DNA of 64,000 nucleotides from Pedobacter sp. ok626 (GTDB lineage Bacteria; Bacteroidota; Bacteroidia; Sphingobacteriales; Sphingobacteriaceae), in the NCBI RefSeq assembly GCF_900100435.1, contig NZ_FNEX01000016.1:124001-188000 (forward strand), given 5' to 3'. The notes beneath the pieces were generated by a model, which saw only the letters and a program-made list of their open reading frames with translations, searched no databases and was not told the origin of the DNA. Numbering within the stretch: the stretch's first letter is position 1; every line of letters begins with the position of its first letter. Positions 41,368 through 51,574 of the stretch are shown piece after piece. The position numbers and the translations under genes are program-made.

Positions 41368-44300
41368 TTGGCAAATAAAGTCGACCAAAGAGTAAATTTT
41401 GCACGTAGTAAGCATATCATAGATTACCCAGATTTTCTTGATGTGCAGTTGCAATCATTCAGAGAATTTTTTCAGATCGAAACTACTTCAGATAACCGTC
41501 ATACAGAAGGTTTATTTAAGGTGTTCGCTGAAAATTTCCCAATCACAGATTCAAGAAACATTTTTGTTTTAGAATTCCTTGATTATTTTATTGACCCACC
41601 ACGTTATGATATACCTGAGTGTATTGACCGTGGGTTAACTTATAGTGTTCCATTGAAAGCTAAATTAAAGCTTTCGTGTAATGATGCAGAACACGAAGAT
41701 TTTGAAACCATCATTCAAGATGTATACTTAGGAACCATACCTTATATGACTCCTAAAGGTACGTTTGTGATTAATGGTGCAGAACGTGTAATTGTTTCAC
41801 AACTACACAGGTCTCCTGGGGTGTTCTTCGGCCAAAGCCGTCACACTAACGGAACTAAATTATACTCTGCCCGTGTAATCCCTTTCAAAGGTTCTTGGAT
41901 TGAATTCGCTACTGACGTGAATAACGTGATGTATGCTTATATCGATCGTAAGAAAAAATTCCCTGTTACCACGTTATTGCGTGCTATCGGTTATGATTCT
42001 GATAAAGACATTCTTGAATTGTTTGATCTTGCTGATGAGGTTAAGGTTAGCAAATCAGGCTTGAAGAAATATATCGGACGTAAGCTTGCTGCAAGAGTAT
42101 TGAGGAAATGGGTTGAGGATTTTGTAGATGAGGATACTGGTGAGGTAGTTTCTATTGATCGTAATGAAGTTATCTTAGACAGGGATACTGTTTTAGAAGA
42201 CGACCATATTGATATGATCATTGATGCTGGCGTTAAAACGATCATCTTGTCTAAAGATGATGGTGCAAGTCAGGCTGATTATACCATTATATATAATACT
42301 TTACAAAAGGATACTTCGAACTCAGAAAAAGAGGCTGTTGAAAACATCTATCGTGCTTTGCGTAACGCAGAACCACCTGATGAGGAAACTGCAAGAGGTA
42401 TTATCGAGCGTTTGTTCTTCTCGGATAAACGTTATGACTTAGGTGATGTGGGTAGATACCGTATCAACCGTAAGTTGAAGATGGATACTCCTGACCATGT
42501 AAAGGTTTTAACAAAAGCTGATATTATTGCGATTGTTAAATATTTGATTAAACTAATCAACTCTAAAGAAGAGGTGGATGATATTGATCACTTGTCGAAT
42601 CGTCGTGTTCGTACAGTAGGTGAGCAATTATACGCTCAATTTGGTGTTGGTTTAGCACGTATGGCTCGTACCATTCGTGAGCGTATGAACATTCGTGACA
42701 ACGAGGTTTTCACGCCAACTGATTTGATTAATGCACGTACTTTATCGTCGGTTATTAATTCATTCTTTGGAACAAACCAGTTATCACAGTTCATGGACCA
42801 GACGAATCCTTTGGCAGAGATTACGCACAAGCGTCGTTTGTCAGCCTTAGGCCCAGGTGGTCTGTCGCGTGAGCGTGCAGGTTTCGAGGTTCGTGACGTT
42901 CACTATACGCACTATGGTCGTTTGTGTACTATTGAAACTCCAGAGGGACCAAACATTGGTTTGATTTCATCTCTTTGTGTGCATGCGAAGATCAACAGTT
43001 TAGGTTTCATTGAAACACCATATAAAAAAGTTGAGAATGGTATTGTAGTCATGGACGAACCGGTTATCTATTTATCTGCTGAAGATGAAGATGGTAAAAC
43101 GATCGCTCAGGCAAATGCTTCTTATGATGATAAAGGTAATTTCACTACCTCACGTGTAAAAGCACGTTATGAGGGTGACTTCCCGGTTATTGAGCCTGAG
43201 AAATTAGACTTAATGGACGTGGCACCTAATCAGATTACTTCGATCGCTGCATCGTTGATTCCTTTCCTTGAGCATGATGATGCGAACAGGGCTTTGATGG
43301 GATCGAACATGCAACGTCAGGCCGTACCTTTGTTGCGTCCTGAGGCTCCGATTGTTGGTACAGGTTTGGAAGGTCGCGTAGCCCGCGATTCAAGAACACT
43401 GATCAATGCTGAGGGCGAAGGTGTAGTTGAATATGTAGATGCTAATGAGATCACTATTAAATATGTGAGAAACGACGGCGATCGTTTAGTTTCTTTCGAA
43501 GGTGATAGCAAAACTTATAAATTAATCAAGTTCAAGAAAACCAATCAGAATACTTGTATCAACTTGAAACCAATCGTTAAGAAAGGTCAGAAAGTTGTTA
43601 AAGGACAAGTACTTTGTGAAGGTTATGCTACTGAAAATGGTGAATTGGCATTAGGAAGAAACTTAAAAGTTGCTTTCATGCCTTGGCAAGGATATAACTT
43701 TGAGGATGCGATCGTAATTAGCGAGCGTATTGTTCGTGAAGATATCTTTACCTCTTTACACATTGAAGAGTTTGAATTGGAAGTACGTGATACAAAACGT
43801 GGGGAAGAGGAATTAACACCAGATATTCCTAACGTTTCTGAAGAAGCTACTAAAGATTTAGATGAGAACGGTATTATCCGTATCGGTGCTGAGGTTAAAG
43901 AAGGTGATATCCTTATTGGTAAGATCACTCCTAAAGGAGAATCTGATCCTTCACCGGAGGAGAAATTATTACGTGCGATATTTGGTGATAAAGCAGGAGA
44001 TGTGAAAGATGCATCTTTGAAAACTCCACCATCTATCAGAGGTGTAGTAATTGACACTAAATTATTCTCAAGAGCTAAGAAAACTACTAAAGCTGAAGAG
44101 AAATCGGCAATAGAGAAATTAGATAAGAGATATGATCTAGCTGTTTTAAATCTGAAAAATGAATTGGTAGACAAGCTATTCCAAATTGTGAATGGTAAAA
44201 CATCTCAAGGTGTATTCAACGTTTATAAAGAATTGTTGTTCCCTAAAGGTGCTAAGTTTACTCAGAAAAGTTTGACAGATCTAGAATATGCGCACATCAA

Positions 44301-45171
44301 TCCATACAAATGGACTACTGATGATGACAAAAATGATCAGATCAAGTTATTGCTTCATAACTATGGTATTCGTGTAAACGAAGAGCTAGGTGCTTACAAA
44401 CGTGATAAATTCGCCATCAGTGTTGGTGATGAATTGCCATCAGGTATTGTACAAATGGCTAAAGTTTATGTAGCTAAAAAACGTAAGTTAAAAGTAGGTG
44501 ATAAGATGGCTGGTCGTCACGGTAATAAGGGTATTGTAGCCCGTATCGTTCGTGATGAAGATATGCCATTCCTTGAAGATGGAACTCCTGTTGATATCGT
44601 GTTGAACCCACTGGGTGTACCTTCACGTATGAACTTGGGCCAGATCTATGAAACTGTATTGGCATGGGCCGGTAAAGAATTGGGTGTTAAATTTGCAACT
44701 CCAATCTTTGATGGTGCTAAACATGACGAGGTGGAAGAATGGATCGCTAAAGCTGGTGTACCTGCTTCAGGTAGAACTTACTTGCATAACGGTTTAACGG
44801 GTGAGAAATTTGACCAACCAACAACTGTAGGTATTATCTACATGTTGAAATTAGGACACATGGTTGATGATAAGATGCACGCTCGTTCAATCGGACCATA
44901 CTCATTGATTACACAACAACCATTGGGTGGTAAAGCCCAGTTCGGTGGTCAGCGTTTTGGTGAGATGGAGGTTTGGGCATTGGAGGCATTTGGTGCTGCC
45001 AATATCCTACAAGAGATATTAACTGTTAAGTCGGATGATGTTATCGGTAGGGCCAAAACTTATGAGGCGATTGTAAAAGGCGAGAACCTTCCTACTCCAG
45101 GTGTACCAGAATCGTTTAACGTATTGGTGCATGAGTTACGTGGATTAGGTTTAGATATTACGTTAGACTAA
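41368..45171 (+). CDS. rpoB: RNA polymerase beta subunit
   Basis: The protein has 1267 residues with a TTG start (MANKVDQRVNFARSKHIIDY). Landmarks: GTFVINGAERVIVSQLHRSP near the start, the rifampicin region FFGTNQLSQFMDQTNPLAE...HKRRLSALGPGGL, and the C-terminal KMAGRHGNKG and GGQRFGEMEVWALEAFGA. It forms part of the catalytic centre with RpoC. In the rifampicin region the residues expected in a sensitive enzyme (Q, D, H, R, S) are present. Confidence 0.97.
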   Translation: MANKVDQRVNFARSKHIIDYPDFLDVQLQSFREFFQIETTSDNRHTEGLFKVFAENFPITDSRNIFVLEFLDYFIDPPRYDIPECIDRGLTYSVPLKAKLKLSCNDAEHEDFETIIQDVYLGTIPYMTPKGTFVINGAERVIVSQLHRSPGVFFGQSRHTNGTKLYSARVIPFKGSWIEFATDVNNVMYAYIDRKKKFPVTTLLRAIGYDSDKDILELFDLADEVKVSKSGLKKYIGRKLAARVLRKWVEDFVDEDTGEVVSIDRNEVILDRDTVLEDDHIDMIIDAGVKTIILSKDDGASQADYTIIYNTLQKDTSNSEKEAVENIYRALRNAEPPDEETARGIIERLFFSDKRYDLGDVGRYRINRKLKMDTPDHVKVLTKADIIAIVKYLIKLINSKEEVDDIDHLSNRRVRTVGEQLYAQFGVGLARMARTIRERMNIRDNEVFTPTDLINARTLSSVINSFFGTNQLSQFMDQTNPLAEITHKRRLSALGPGGLSRERAGFEVRDVHYTHYGRLCTIETPEGPNIGLISSLCVHAKINSLGFIETPYKKVENGIVVMDEPVIYLSAEDEDGKTIAQANASYDDKGNFTTSRVKARYEGDFPVIEPEKLDLMDVAPNQITSIAASLIPFLEHDDANRALMGSNMQRQAVPLLRPEAPIVGTGLEGRVARDSRTLINAEGEGVVEYVDANEITIKYVRNDGDRLVSFEGDSKTYKLIKFKKTNQNTCINLKPIVKKGQKVVKGQVLCEGYATENGELALGRNLKVAFMPWQGYNFEDAIVISERIVREDIFTSLHIEEFELEVRDTKRGEEELTPDIPNVSEEATKDLDENGIIRIGAEVKEGDILIGKITPKGESDPSPEEKLLRAIFGDKAGDVKDASLKTPPSIRGVVIDTKLFSRAKKTTKAEEKSAIEKLDKRYDLAVLNLKNELVDKLFQIVNGKTSQGVFNVYKELLFPKGAKFTQKSLTDLEYAHINPYKWTTDDDKNDQIKLLLHNYGIRVNEELGAYKRDKFAISVGDELPSGIVQMAKVYVAKKRKLKVGDKMAGRHGNKGIVARIVRDEDMPFLEDGTPVDIVLNPLGVPSRMNLGQIYETVLAWAGKELGVKFATPIFDGAKHDEVEEWIAKAGVPASGRTYLHNGLTGEKFDQPTTVGIIYMLKLGHMVDDKMHARSIGPYSLITQQPLGGKAQFGGQRFGEMEVWALEAFGAANILQEILTVKSDDVIGRAKTYEAIVKGENLPTPGVPESFNVLVHELRGLGLDITLD

Positions 45172-45187
45172 TGTTGAAAGTTATTTT

Positions 45188-45237
45188 GTTGGGATGTATA
45201 GGGCTTTTCTGAAAGCATCCCAACTTTTTAAATTTTT
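45188..45237 (+). terminator. Terminator-like hairpin between rpoB and rpoC
   Basis: GTTGGGATG (45188-45196) pairs with CATCCCAAC (45216-45224). An inner helix is formed by GCTTTT and GAAAGC. Directly after it comes CTTTTTAAATTTTT. It looks like a rho-independent terminator placed inside the rpoBC operon, so it may be partial. Confidence 0.6.
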
Positions 45238-45258
45238 CAACTTTCAAACAAAAGAGCT

Positions 45259-48200
45259 ATGTCTTACAAAAAGGATAATAAATTAAAAAGCAATTTCACC
45301 TCGATTACCATTAGTTTGGCATCGCCGGAGGCTATTTTAGAGCGCTCTAGTGGTGAGGTGTTAAAACCTGAGACTATCAATTATCGTACATACAAACCTG
45401 AGCGTGATGGTTTGTTTTGCGAGCGTATTTTTGGTCCGGTAAAAGATTACGAATGTCATTGCGGTAAATATAAACGTATCCGTTATAAAGGTATTGTTTG
45501 TGACCGTTGTGGTGTTGAGGTAACGGAAAAGAAAGTTCGTAGAGAACGTATGGGGCACATCAACTTGGTGGTTCCTGTTGCGCATATCTGGTACTTCCGT
45601 TCACTACCAAATAAAATTGGATACTTATTAGGCTTACCAACAAAAAGACTTGATCTGATCATTTACTACGAGCGTTATGTAGTAATTCAGCCAGGTTTTA
45701 TGGCCGAAGAAGGTATTCAATACATGGATTTCTTAACTGAAGAGGAGTATTTAGATATTCTTGATAAGTTGCCTAAAGAAAACCAATACCTGGATGATAA
45801 AGATCCTAATAAATTCATCGCCAAAATGGGTGCTGAAGCATTAGAAGATTTATTAAAACGTATTGATTTAGATACTTTATCTTATAACTTACGCCACCAG
45901 GCTGCAAACGAGACATCACAACAACGTAAAAATGAGGCTTTAAAACGTCTACAAGTTGTTGAAGCTTTCCGTGGTTCAAGGTCGCGTATAGAGAATAATC
46001 CTGAGTGGATGATCATTAAGATCGTTCCGGTTATTCCACCAGAATTACGTCCTTTAGTACCTTTGGAAGGTGGTCGTTTTGCAACTTCAGATCTAAATGA
46101 TTTGTATCGTCGTGTGATTATCCGTAACAACCGTTTGAAGCGTTTGATCGAGATCAAAGCTCCAGAGGTAATTTTGCGTAACGAAAAACGTATGTTACAG
46201 GAAGCTGTAGATTCGTTATTTGATAACTCACGTAAAGTAAATGCTGTAAAAACTGAAGGTAACCGTGCGTTGAAATCCCTTTCTGATATCTTGAAAGGTA
46301 AACAAGGTCGTTTCCGTCAGAATTTATTAGGTAAACGTGTGGATTACTCGGCACGTTCGGTAATTGTTGTAGGTCCAAACCTTAAATTACACGAGTGCGG
46401 TTTACCTAAGGATATGGCGGCTGAGCTATTCAAACCATTTATCATCCGTAAGATGATAGAAAGAGGTATTGTTAAAACAGTAAAATCTGCAAAGAAAATT
46501 GTAGACAGGAAAGATCCATTAGTTTGGGATATTCTTGAGAATGTTTTAAAAGGACACCCTGTATTACTGAATCGTGCACCTACGTTGCACAGATTAGGTA
46601 TCCAGTCGTTCCAGCCTAAATTGGTTGAAGGTAAAGCAATTCAATTACACCCTTTAGTGTGTACCGCTTTTAACGCGGATTTTGACGGTGACCAGATGGC
46701 AGTACATTTACCATTAGGGCACGCCGCAATCCTAGAAGCGCAAGTATTAATGCTTGCAGCACACAACATCTTGAACCCTGCAAACGGTACGCCTATTACA
46801 GTACCTTCTCAGGATATGGTTTTGGGTCTTTATTATATTACTAAAGGCCGTAGAACAGATGAAGGACGTGTAGTTAAAGGACAAGATTTCTCTTTCTATT
46901 CTCCAGAAGAAGTAATCATTGCTTATAACGAGAAAATGATTGATCTTCACGCATTTATCAAAGTTAAGGTAAATGTTAAATTGGAAGATGGTACGATCGT
47001 TAATAAATTGATGGAAACTACTGTTGGTCGTGTGTTGTTTAACCAAATGGTACCGGTAGAAGTAGGTTATATCAATGAATTGCTAACTAAGAAATCTCTT
47101 AGAGATATTATTGGTGAGATTGTTAAAATCACGGGTATGGCACGTGCAGCAAGGTTCCTTGATGACATTAAGGAATTAGGTTTCCAAATGGCTTTCCGCG
47201 GTGGTTTATCATTTAACTTGCAGGATGTAAACATCCCAGTTGAGAAGCAAGCGCTATTAGAGCAAGCTTCTGCAGAAGTTGATGAGGTAAGAAACAACTA
47301 TAACATGGGTTTCATTACCAACAACGAGCGTTACAACCAAATTATCGATATCTGGACTCGTATCAATAACAGATTAACATCATTCGTGATGAATCAGTTA
47401 TCGAGCGATAACCAAGGTTTCAACTCAGTATATATGATGTTGGACTCTGGAGCCCGTGGTTCGAAAGAGCAGATTCGTCAGCTATGCGGTATGCGTGGTT
47501 TGATGGCTAAGCCTCAGAAATCAGGTTCAGGTGGTGAGATTATTGAGAACCCGATCTTATCAAACTTTAAAGAAGGTCTGTCGGTATTAGAGTACTTTAT
47601 CTCTACTCACGGTGCTCGTAAAGGTTTGGCGGATACGGCGTTAAAAACTGCCGATGCTGGTTACTTGACACGTCGTTTACATGATGTGGCCCAGGATATG
47701 ATCGTTAATTCTGCGGATTGCGGTACATTGAGAGGTATGTATACTACTGCATTGAAAGATAATGAAGACATCGTTGAGCCATTATATGACAGAATTTTAG
47801 GTCGTATTTCTCTACATGATGTATTCAATCCTTTAGATGGTAAGTTATTAGTAGGTGCTGGAGAGGATGTAACTGAAGAAATTGCTAAAACAATTGAAGA
47901 GTCTCCTTTAGAAGGTATTGAAATTCGTTCGGTATTAACCTGCGAAAATAAAAGAGGTGTTTGTGCACTTTGCTACGGACGTAACTTAGCCACAGGTAAA
48001 CGTGTTCAAAAAGGTGAGGCTGTTGGTGTAATTGCTGCACAGTCGATCGGTGAGCCGGGTACACAGTTGACACTACGTACGTTCCACGTTGGGGGTACTG
48101 CATCAAACATTGCTGCAGAATCTCAGATCATGGCTAAATTTGATGGAGTTATCGAATTTGAAAACGTTCGTACTGTTGCTACAAAAACTGAAGACGGTGA

Positions 48201-49545
48201 TACTCAGATTGTATTGGGCCGTTCTGGTGAATTCAAGATTGTTGAAGCTGGAACAGGCAAAGTAATCATGACCAATAACATTCCTTATGGTTCATTCTTA
48301 TATGTTGAGGATGGAGCTACAATCACTAAAGGTGATAGGATTTGTTCATGGGATCCGTACAACGCAGTTATTATCTCCGAATTTGCCGGTAAAATCGAAT
48401 TTGATGCGATCATTGAAGGTGTTACCTTCCGTGAAGAGTCAGATGAGCAAACTGGTCACCGTGAGAAAGTAATTATCGATACTCGTGATAAAACTAAAAA
48501 CCCTTCTGTAAGAATCGTTGACAAGAAAGGTGAACTGATTAGAGGATACAACATCCCTGTTGGTGCCCACATTGCAATTGATGAGGGTGATATGGTTCAA
48601 ACAGGTCAAATCTTAGTTAAGATACCTCGTGCAACTGGAAAAACAAGGGATATTACGGGTGGTTTACCACGTGTAACTGAGCTTTTCGAAGCACGTAACC
48701 CATCTAACCCTGCTGTAGTAACAGAGATTGATGGTGTGGTAACGCTAGGTGGCGTGAAACGTGGTAATCGTGAGATGACTATCGAATCTAAAGATGGTGA
48801 AGTTAAAAAATACCTGGTTCCATTGTCTAAACACATCCTGGTTCAGGATAATGACTTTGTAAAAGCAGGTATGCCTTTATCTGATGGTTCGATCTCTCCT
48901 GCAGATATTCTGGCTATTAAAGGCCCGGCAGCTGTACAAGAGTACTTAGTAAATGGTATTCAAGAGGTTTACCGTTTACAAGGTGTGAAAATCAACGATA
49001 AGCACTTTGAAGTGATTGTTCACCAGATGATGCAAAAGGTTCACATCGAAGATCCGGGAGATACTACTTTCTTAGAGAACAACTCTGCAGATCGTTGGGA
49101 CTTCATGATTGAGAATGATGATATCTACGACAAAAAAGTTGTAGTTGAAGCTGGTGATTCAAACACTGTTAAACCTGGTCAGATCATTTCATTACGTAAA
49201 TTAAGAGATGAGAATTCTCAGTTGAAACGTAAAGACTTGAAACAAATTGAGGTTCGTGACGCAAGACCTGCAACTGCGAGTTCAATGCTACAAGGTATTA
49301 CACGTGCTTCATTGGGTACGAAATCGTTCATCTCGGCAGCATCGTTCCAGGAAACTACAAAAGTGTTAAACGAAGCAGCTATTGCTGGTAAACGTGATAA
49401 CATGCTTGGATTGAAAGAAAACGTTATTGTTGGACACTTAATTCCTTCAGGTACTGGTGTACGTGGATACGAGCGTATCATTGTAGGTTCTCAGGAAGAA
49501 TACGATAAATTATTAGCTTCGAAACAAGAAGAAGTAGACGCTTAA
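45259..49545 (+). CDS. rpoC: RNA polymerase beta' subunit
   Basis: The protein has 1428 residues. It has the N-terminal zinc site (YECHCGKYKRIRYKGIVCDRC), the catalytic NADFDGD at 472-478, and the second zinc site (CENKRGVCALCYGRNL). It coordinates the active-site magnesium and, with RpoB, forms the main channel. It ends the operon; a terminator follows. Confidence 0.98.
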   Translation: MSYKKDNKLKSNFTSITISLASPEAILERSSGEVLKPETINYRTYKPERDGLFCERIFGPVKDYECHCGKYKRIRYKGIVCDRCGVEVTEKKVRRERMGHINLVVPVAHIWYFRSLPNKIGYLLGLPTKRLDLIIYYERYVVIQPGFMAEEGIQYMDFLTEEEYLDILDKLPKENQYLDDKDPNKFIAKMGAEALEDLLKRIDLDTLSYNLRHQAANETSQQRKNEALKRLQVVEAFRGSRSRIENNPEWMIIKIVPVIPPELRPLVPLEGGRFATSDLNDLYRRVIIRNNRLKRLIEIKAPEVILRNEKRMLQEAVDSLFDNSRKVNAVKTEGNRALKSLSDILKGKQGRFRQNLLGKRVDYSARSVIVVGPNLKLHECGLPKDMAAELFKPFIIRKMIERGIVKTVKSAKKIVDRKDPLVWDILENVLKGHPVLLNRAPTLHRLGIQSFQPKLVEGKAIQLHPLVCTAFNADFDGDQMAVHLPLGHAAILEAQVLMLAAHNILNPANGTPITVPSQDMVLGLYYITKGRRTDEGRVVKGQDFSFYSPEEVIIAYNEKMIDLHAFIKVKVNVKLEDGTIVNKLMETTVGRVLFNQMVPVEVGYINELLTKKSLRDIIGEIVKITGMARAARFLDDIKELGFQMAFRGGLSFNLQDVNIPVEKQALLEQASAEVDEVRNNYNMGFITNNERYNQIIDIWTRINNRLTSFVMNQLSSDNQGFNSVYMMLDSGARGSKEQIRQLCGMRGLMAKPQKSGSGGEIIENPILSNFKEGLSVLEYFISTHGARKGLADTALKTADAGYLTRRLHDVAQDMIVNSADCGTLRGMYTTALKDNEDIVEPLYDRILGRISLHDVFNPLDGKLLVGAGEDVTEEIAKTIEESPLEGIEIRSVLTCENKRGVCALCYGRNLATGKRVQKGEAVGVIAAQSIGEPGTQLTLRTFHVGGTASNIAAESQIMAKFDGVIEFENVRTVATKTEDGDTQIVLGRSGEFKIVEAGTGKVIMTNNIPYGSFLYVEDGATITKGDRICSWDPYNAVIISEFAGKIEFDAIIEGVTFREESDEQTGHREKVIIDTRDKTKNPSVRIVDKKGELIRGYNIPVGAHIAIDEGDMVQTGQILVKIPRATGKTRDITGGLPRVTELFEARNPSNPAVVTEIDGVVTLGGVKRGNREMTIESKDGEVKKYLVPLSKHILVQDNDFVKAGMPLSDGSISPADILAIKGPAAVQEYLVNGIQEVYRLQGVKINDKHFEVIVHQMMQKVHIEDPGDTTFLENNSADRWDFMIENDDIYDKKVVVEAGDSNTVKPGQIISLRKLRDENSQLKRKDLKQIEVRDARPATASSMLQGITRASLGTKSFISAASFQETTKVLNEAAIAGKRDNMLGLKENVIVGHLIPSGTGVRGYERIIVGSQEEYDKLLASKQEEVDA

Positions 49546-49564
49546 TATTTAAATACACTTTCCT

Positions 49565-49602
49565 AAAATCCCCCTTCTTTTTTAAGTTGGGGGATTTTTT
49601 TT
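49565..49602 (+). terminator. Terminator of the rpoBC operon
   Basis: AAAATCCCCC pairs with GGGGGATTTT, with a loop of about 14 bases and a long T-run. Confidence 0.88.
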
Positions 49603-49638
49603 GGCCACTCAATACTAAAATTTATCTAAGTTTGTCTT

Positions 49639-49953
49639 ATGGAAGAACAAAACAACGAGAACCAACTAAATATTGAACTTTCTGAAGAAATCGCAGAAGG
49701 GATATTTTCTAATCTGGCTATTATCACCCACTCAAATACGGAGTTTGTATTGGACTTTATCAGGGTTATGCCTGGTGTACCTAAAGCAAGGGTAAAATCA
49801 AGGATCATATTGACCCCTGAGCATGCTAAAAGATTGGTAGCTGCAATGCAGGATAATATTGAAAAATACGAAGCTGTAAATGGTCGTATAAAGACTCAAG
49901 AAGAGCCTCCGGGCTTTCCTATGAACTTTGGAGGTCCTACGGCGCAGGCTTAG
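49639..49953 (+). CDS. DUF3467 protein
   Basis: A 104-residue protein with the DUF3467 pattern: EEIAEGIFSNLAIITHSNTE, then FVLDFIRVMPGVPKARVKSR and LTPEHAKRLVAAMQDNI. This family is common in Bacteroidota; function is unknown. It is a small soluble protein, and the conserved position after rpoC may point to a housekeeping role. Its last codons overlap the miaA stop on the other strand by 4 bp. Confidence 0.85.
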   Translation: MEEQNNENQLNIELSEEIAEGIFSNLAIITHSNTEFVLDFIRVMPGVPKARVKSRIILTPEHAKRLVAAMQDNIEKYEAVNGRIKTQEEPPGFPMNFGGPTAQA

Positions 49954-50867
49954 TCTGTTTTTTGATTGATATAATTGATGACGGCATTGTCTTGGCCAGG
50001 TTCAAACCAGGCGGTGCTGTCATCTCTTCTAAACCAGGTTAGCTGGCGTTTTGCGAAGCGTCGAGTATTTTGTTTGATTTGAGCTACCGCTTCCTTCAGC
50101 GTGATTTCACCATCCAGATAAGCGAATAATTCTGAATATCCTACAGTGTTGAGCGCATTGTATTTTTTGAAGAGCTGTAGACCTTTTACTTCATCTAGCA
50201 AACCCGATTCCATCATTTTATCTACGCGCTGGTTTATCCGGTTGTAGAGTTCTGCCCGGTCCATATTCAGACCTATTTTGATGATATTGAAAGGCCTTGT
50301 TTTTTTGCTGTTGGTAAGATGGGCGGATAGCTTTGTACCTGTAGATAGGTAAAACTCCAGACCTCTGATCATGCGCTGTGGATTGGCCTGATCGACTTTG
50401 CTGTAGTATTCGGGGTCGTACTCGCTGAGTTGCCTCTTAATAGCCTCAAGGCCTTCATTTGTCAATTGTTGATTAAGTTGTTCGCGGATGGTCATATCGG
50501 TTTCCGGAAGATCATCCAATCCTTTACATACGGCATCTATATATAGACCTGAACCACCAACCATGATCAACAGCTTATGCTTTTCAAACAATTGAGTAAT
50601 TCGCTCGATGGCTTGTATCTCGAAATCACCGGTGCTAAATAGGTTTTCTATGCTGTGGGAGTTGATAAAATGGTGTGGGGCAGCTGCAAGCTCTTCTGCT
50701 GAAGGTTTTGCAGTTCCAATTTCCATTTCCTTAAAAAATTGCCTCGAATCGGCTGATATGATTTCTGTAGAAAAATGCCTGGCCAAAGCAATGGCCAGTG
50801 CAGTTTTTCCTATTCCGGTTGGACCAACAATTACAATTAATGTTTTATTTAATGCCATATCAGGCAT
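49950..50867 (-). CDS. miaA: tRNA dimethylallyltransferase
   Basis: The protein has 305 residues. The P-loop GPTGIGKT is at 15-22 and is followed by SADSRQFFKEMEIGTAKP, typical of MiaA. It adds a dimethylallyl group to A37 of tRNAs that read codons starting with U. Its ATG overlaps the stop of the upstream gene as TAATG, so translation is coupled. An internal ATG three residues later is possible. Confidence 0.95.
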   Translation of the reverse strand: MPDMALNKTLIVIVGPTGIGKTALAIALARHFSTEIISADSRQFFKEMEIGTAKPSAEELAAAPHHFINSHSIENLFSTGDFEIQAIERITQLFEKHKLLIMVGGSGLYIDAVCKGLDDLPETDMTIREQLNQQLTNEGLEAIKRQLSEYDPEYYSKVDQANPQRMIRGLEFYLSTGTKLSAHLTNSKKTRPFNIIKIGLNMDRAELYNRINQRVDKMMESGLLDEVKGLQLFKKYNALNTVGYSELFAYLDGEITLKEAVAQIKQNTRRFAKRQLTWFRRDDSTAWFEPGQDNAVINYINQKTD

Positions 50868-51517
50868 TAGTAGTCCTCTTTACTATCGTACTCTTCGTCT
50901 TCGTAGTCGTCACTATCTGCAAATTCATCTGCATCATCGGTGTCTTCATCTGTATCATCAGATTTTTCTTCTGTATTGATACCTCTGCCGCCCATTGCTT
51001 CGATTTCTTCTGTGTCTTCAGGAACAAAATCCATTTCATTTAAGAAATCAAATTCTGTAGATGCTGGAGCAGAGGATACTGTAACGGCTCCAAAGTTATC
51101 CTTTTCGATAATTTTCGGAGCTTCTCCTGTACTTTTTACTAAGAAAGGATATTCGATGTTCGGATCCGGATCAAGAATGATCTTGATGAGTTCTACGTGA
51201 AAATCAAATGGGCGGTCGAAATTATAGATGTAATAAAATTTCTGGTGTGGATCTTCGATGAATCTGTTTAGTTTAGAGGCTTCCATCAAGGCTACTCCAC
51301 GATCTATTTTACGTTGAGTTGGCAGATAGGCAATTTCATCACCTTTAATCCAGTTATCTGTACTAACAAAAAATGAAGAAGATTTCTCAGCAGAGTACCC
51401 AGTTGAGCGGTGCACTGCTTTATGCAAATCTTCAAACGTTTGGGTGGACTTGATATCTATTTCCCGTACTACTTCATCGAAATCTTCGAAACTTATTCTA
51501 AATCTATAAATTGCCAT
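50867..51517 (-). CDS. pRiA4b ORF-3-like protein with acidic tail
   Basis: The protein has 216 residues. The first 150 residues resemble the pRiA4b ORF-3 domain (MAIYRFRISFEDFDEVVREI, then YIYNFDRPFDFHVELIKI). The last 55 are very acidic and low complexity (EEKSDDTDEDTDDADEFADS). The domain is often seen near mobile elements, but no element is here. The gene is translationally coupled to miaA. Function is unknown; acidic tails often bind basic proteins or RNA-binding partners. Confidence 0.75.
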   Translation of the reverse strand: MAIYRFRISFEDFDEVVREIDIKSTQTFEDLHKAVHRSTGYSAEKSSSFFVSTDNWIKGDEIAYLPTQRKIDRGVALMEASKLNRFIEDPHQKFYYIYNFDRPFDFHVELIKIILDPDPNIEYPFLVKSTGEAPKIIEKDNFGAVTVSSAPASTEFDFLNEMDFVPEDTEEIEAMGGRGINTEEKSDDTDEDTDDADEFADSDDYEDEEYDSKEDY

Positions 51518-51574
51518 TTTAGCCTCTTTTCTAGGTATAAAATTAAAAAATAAAATATACTTTATATAATTGTG

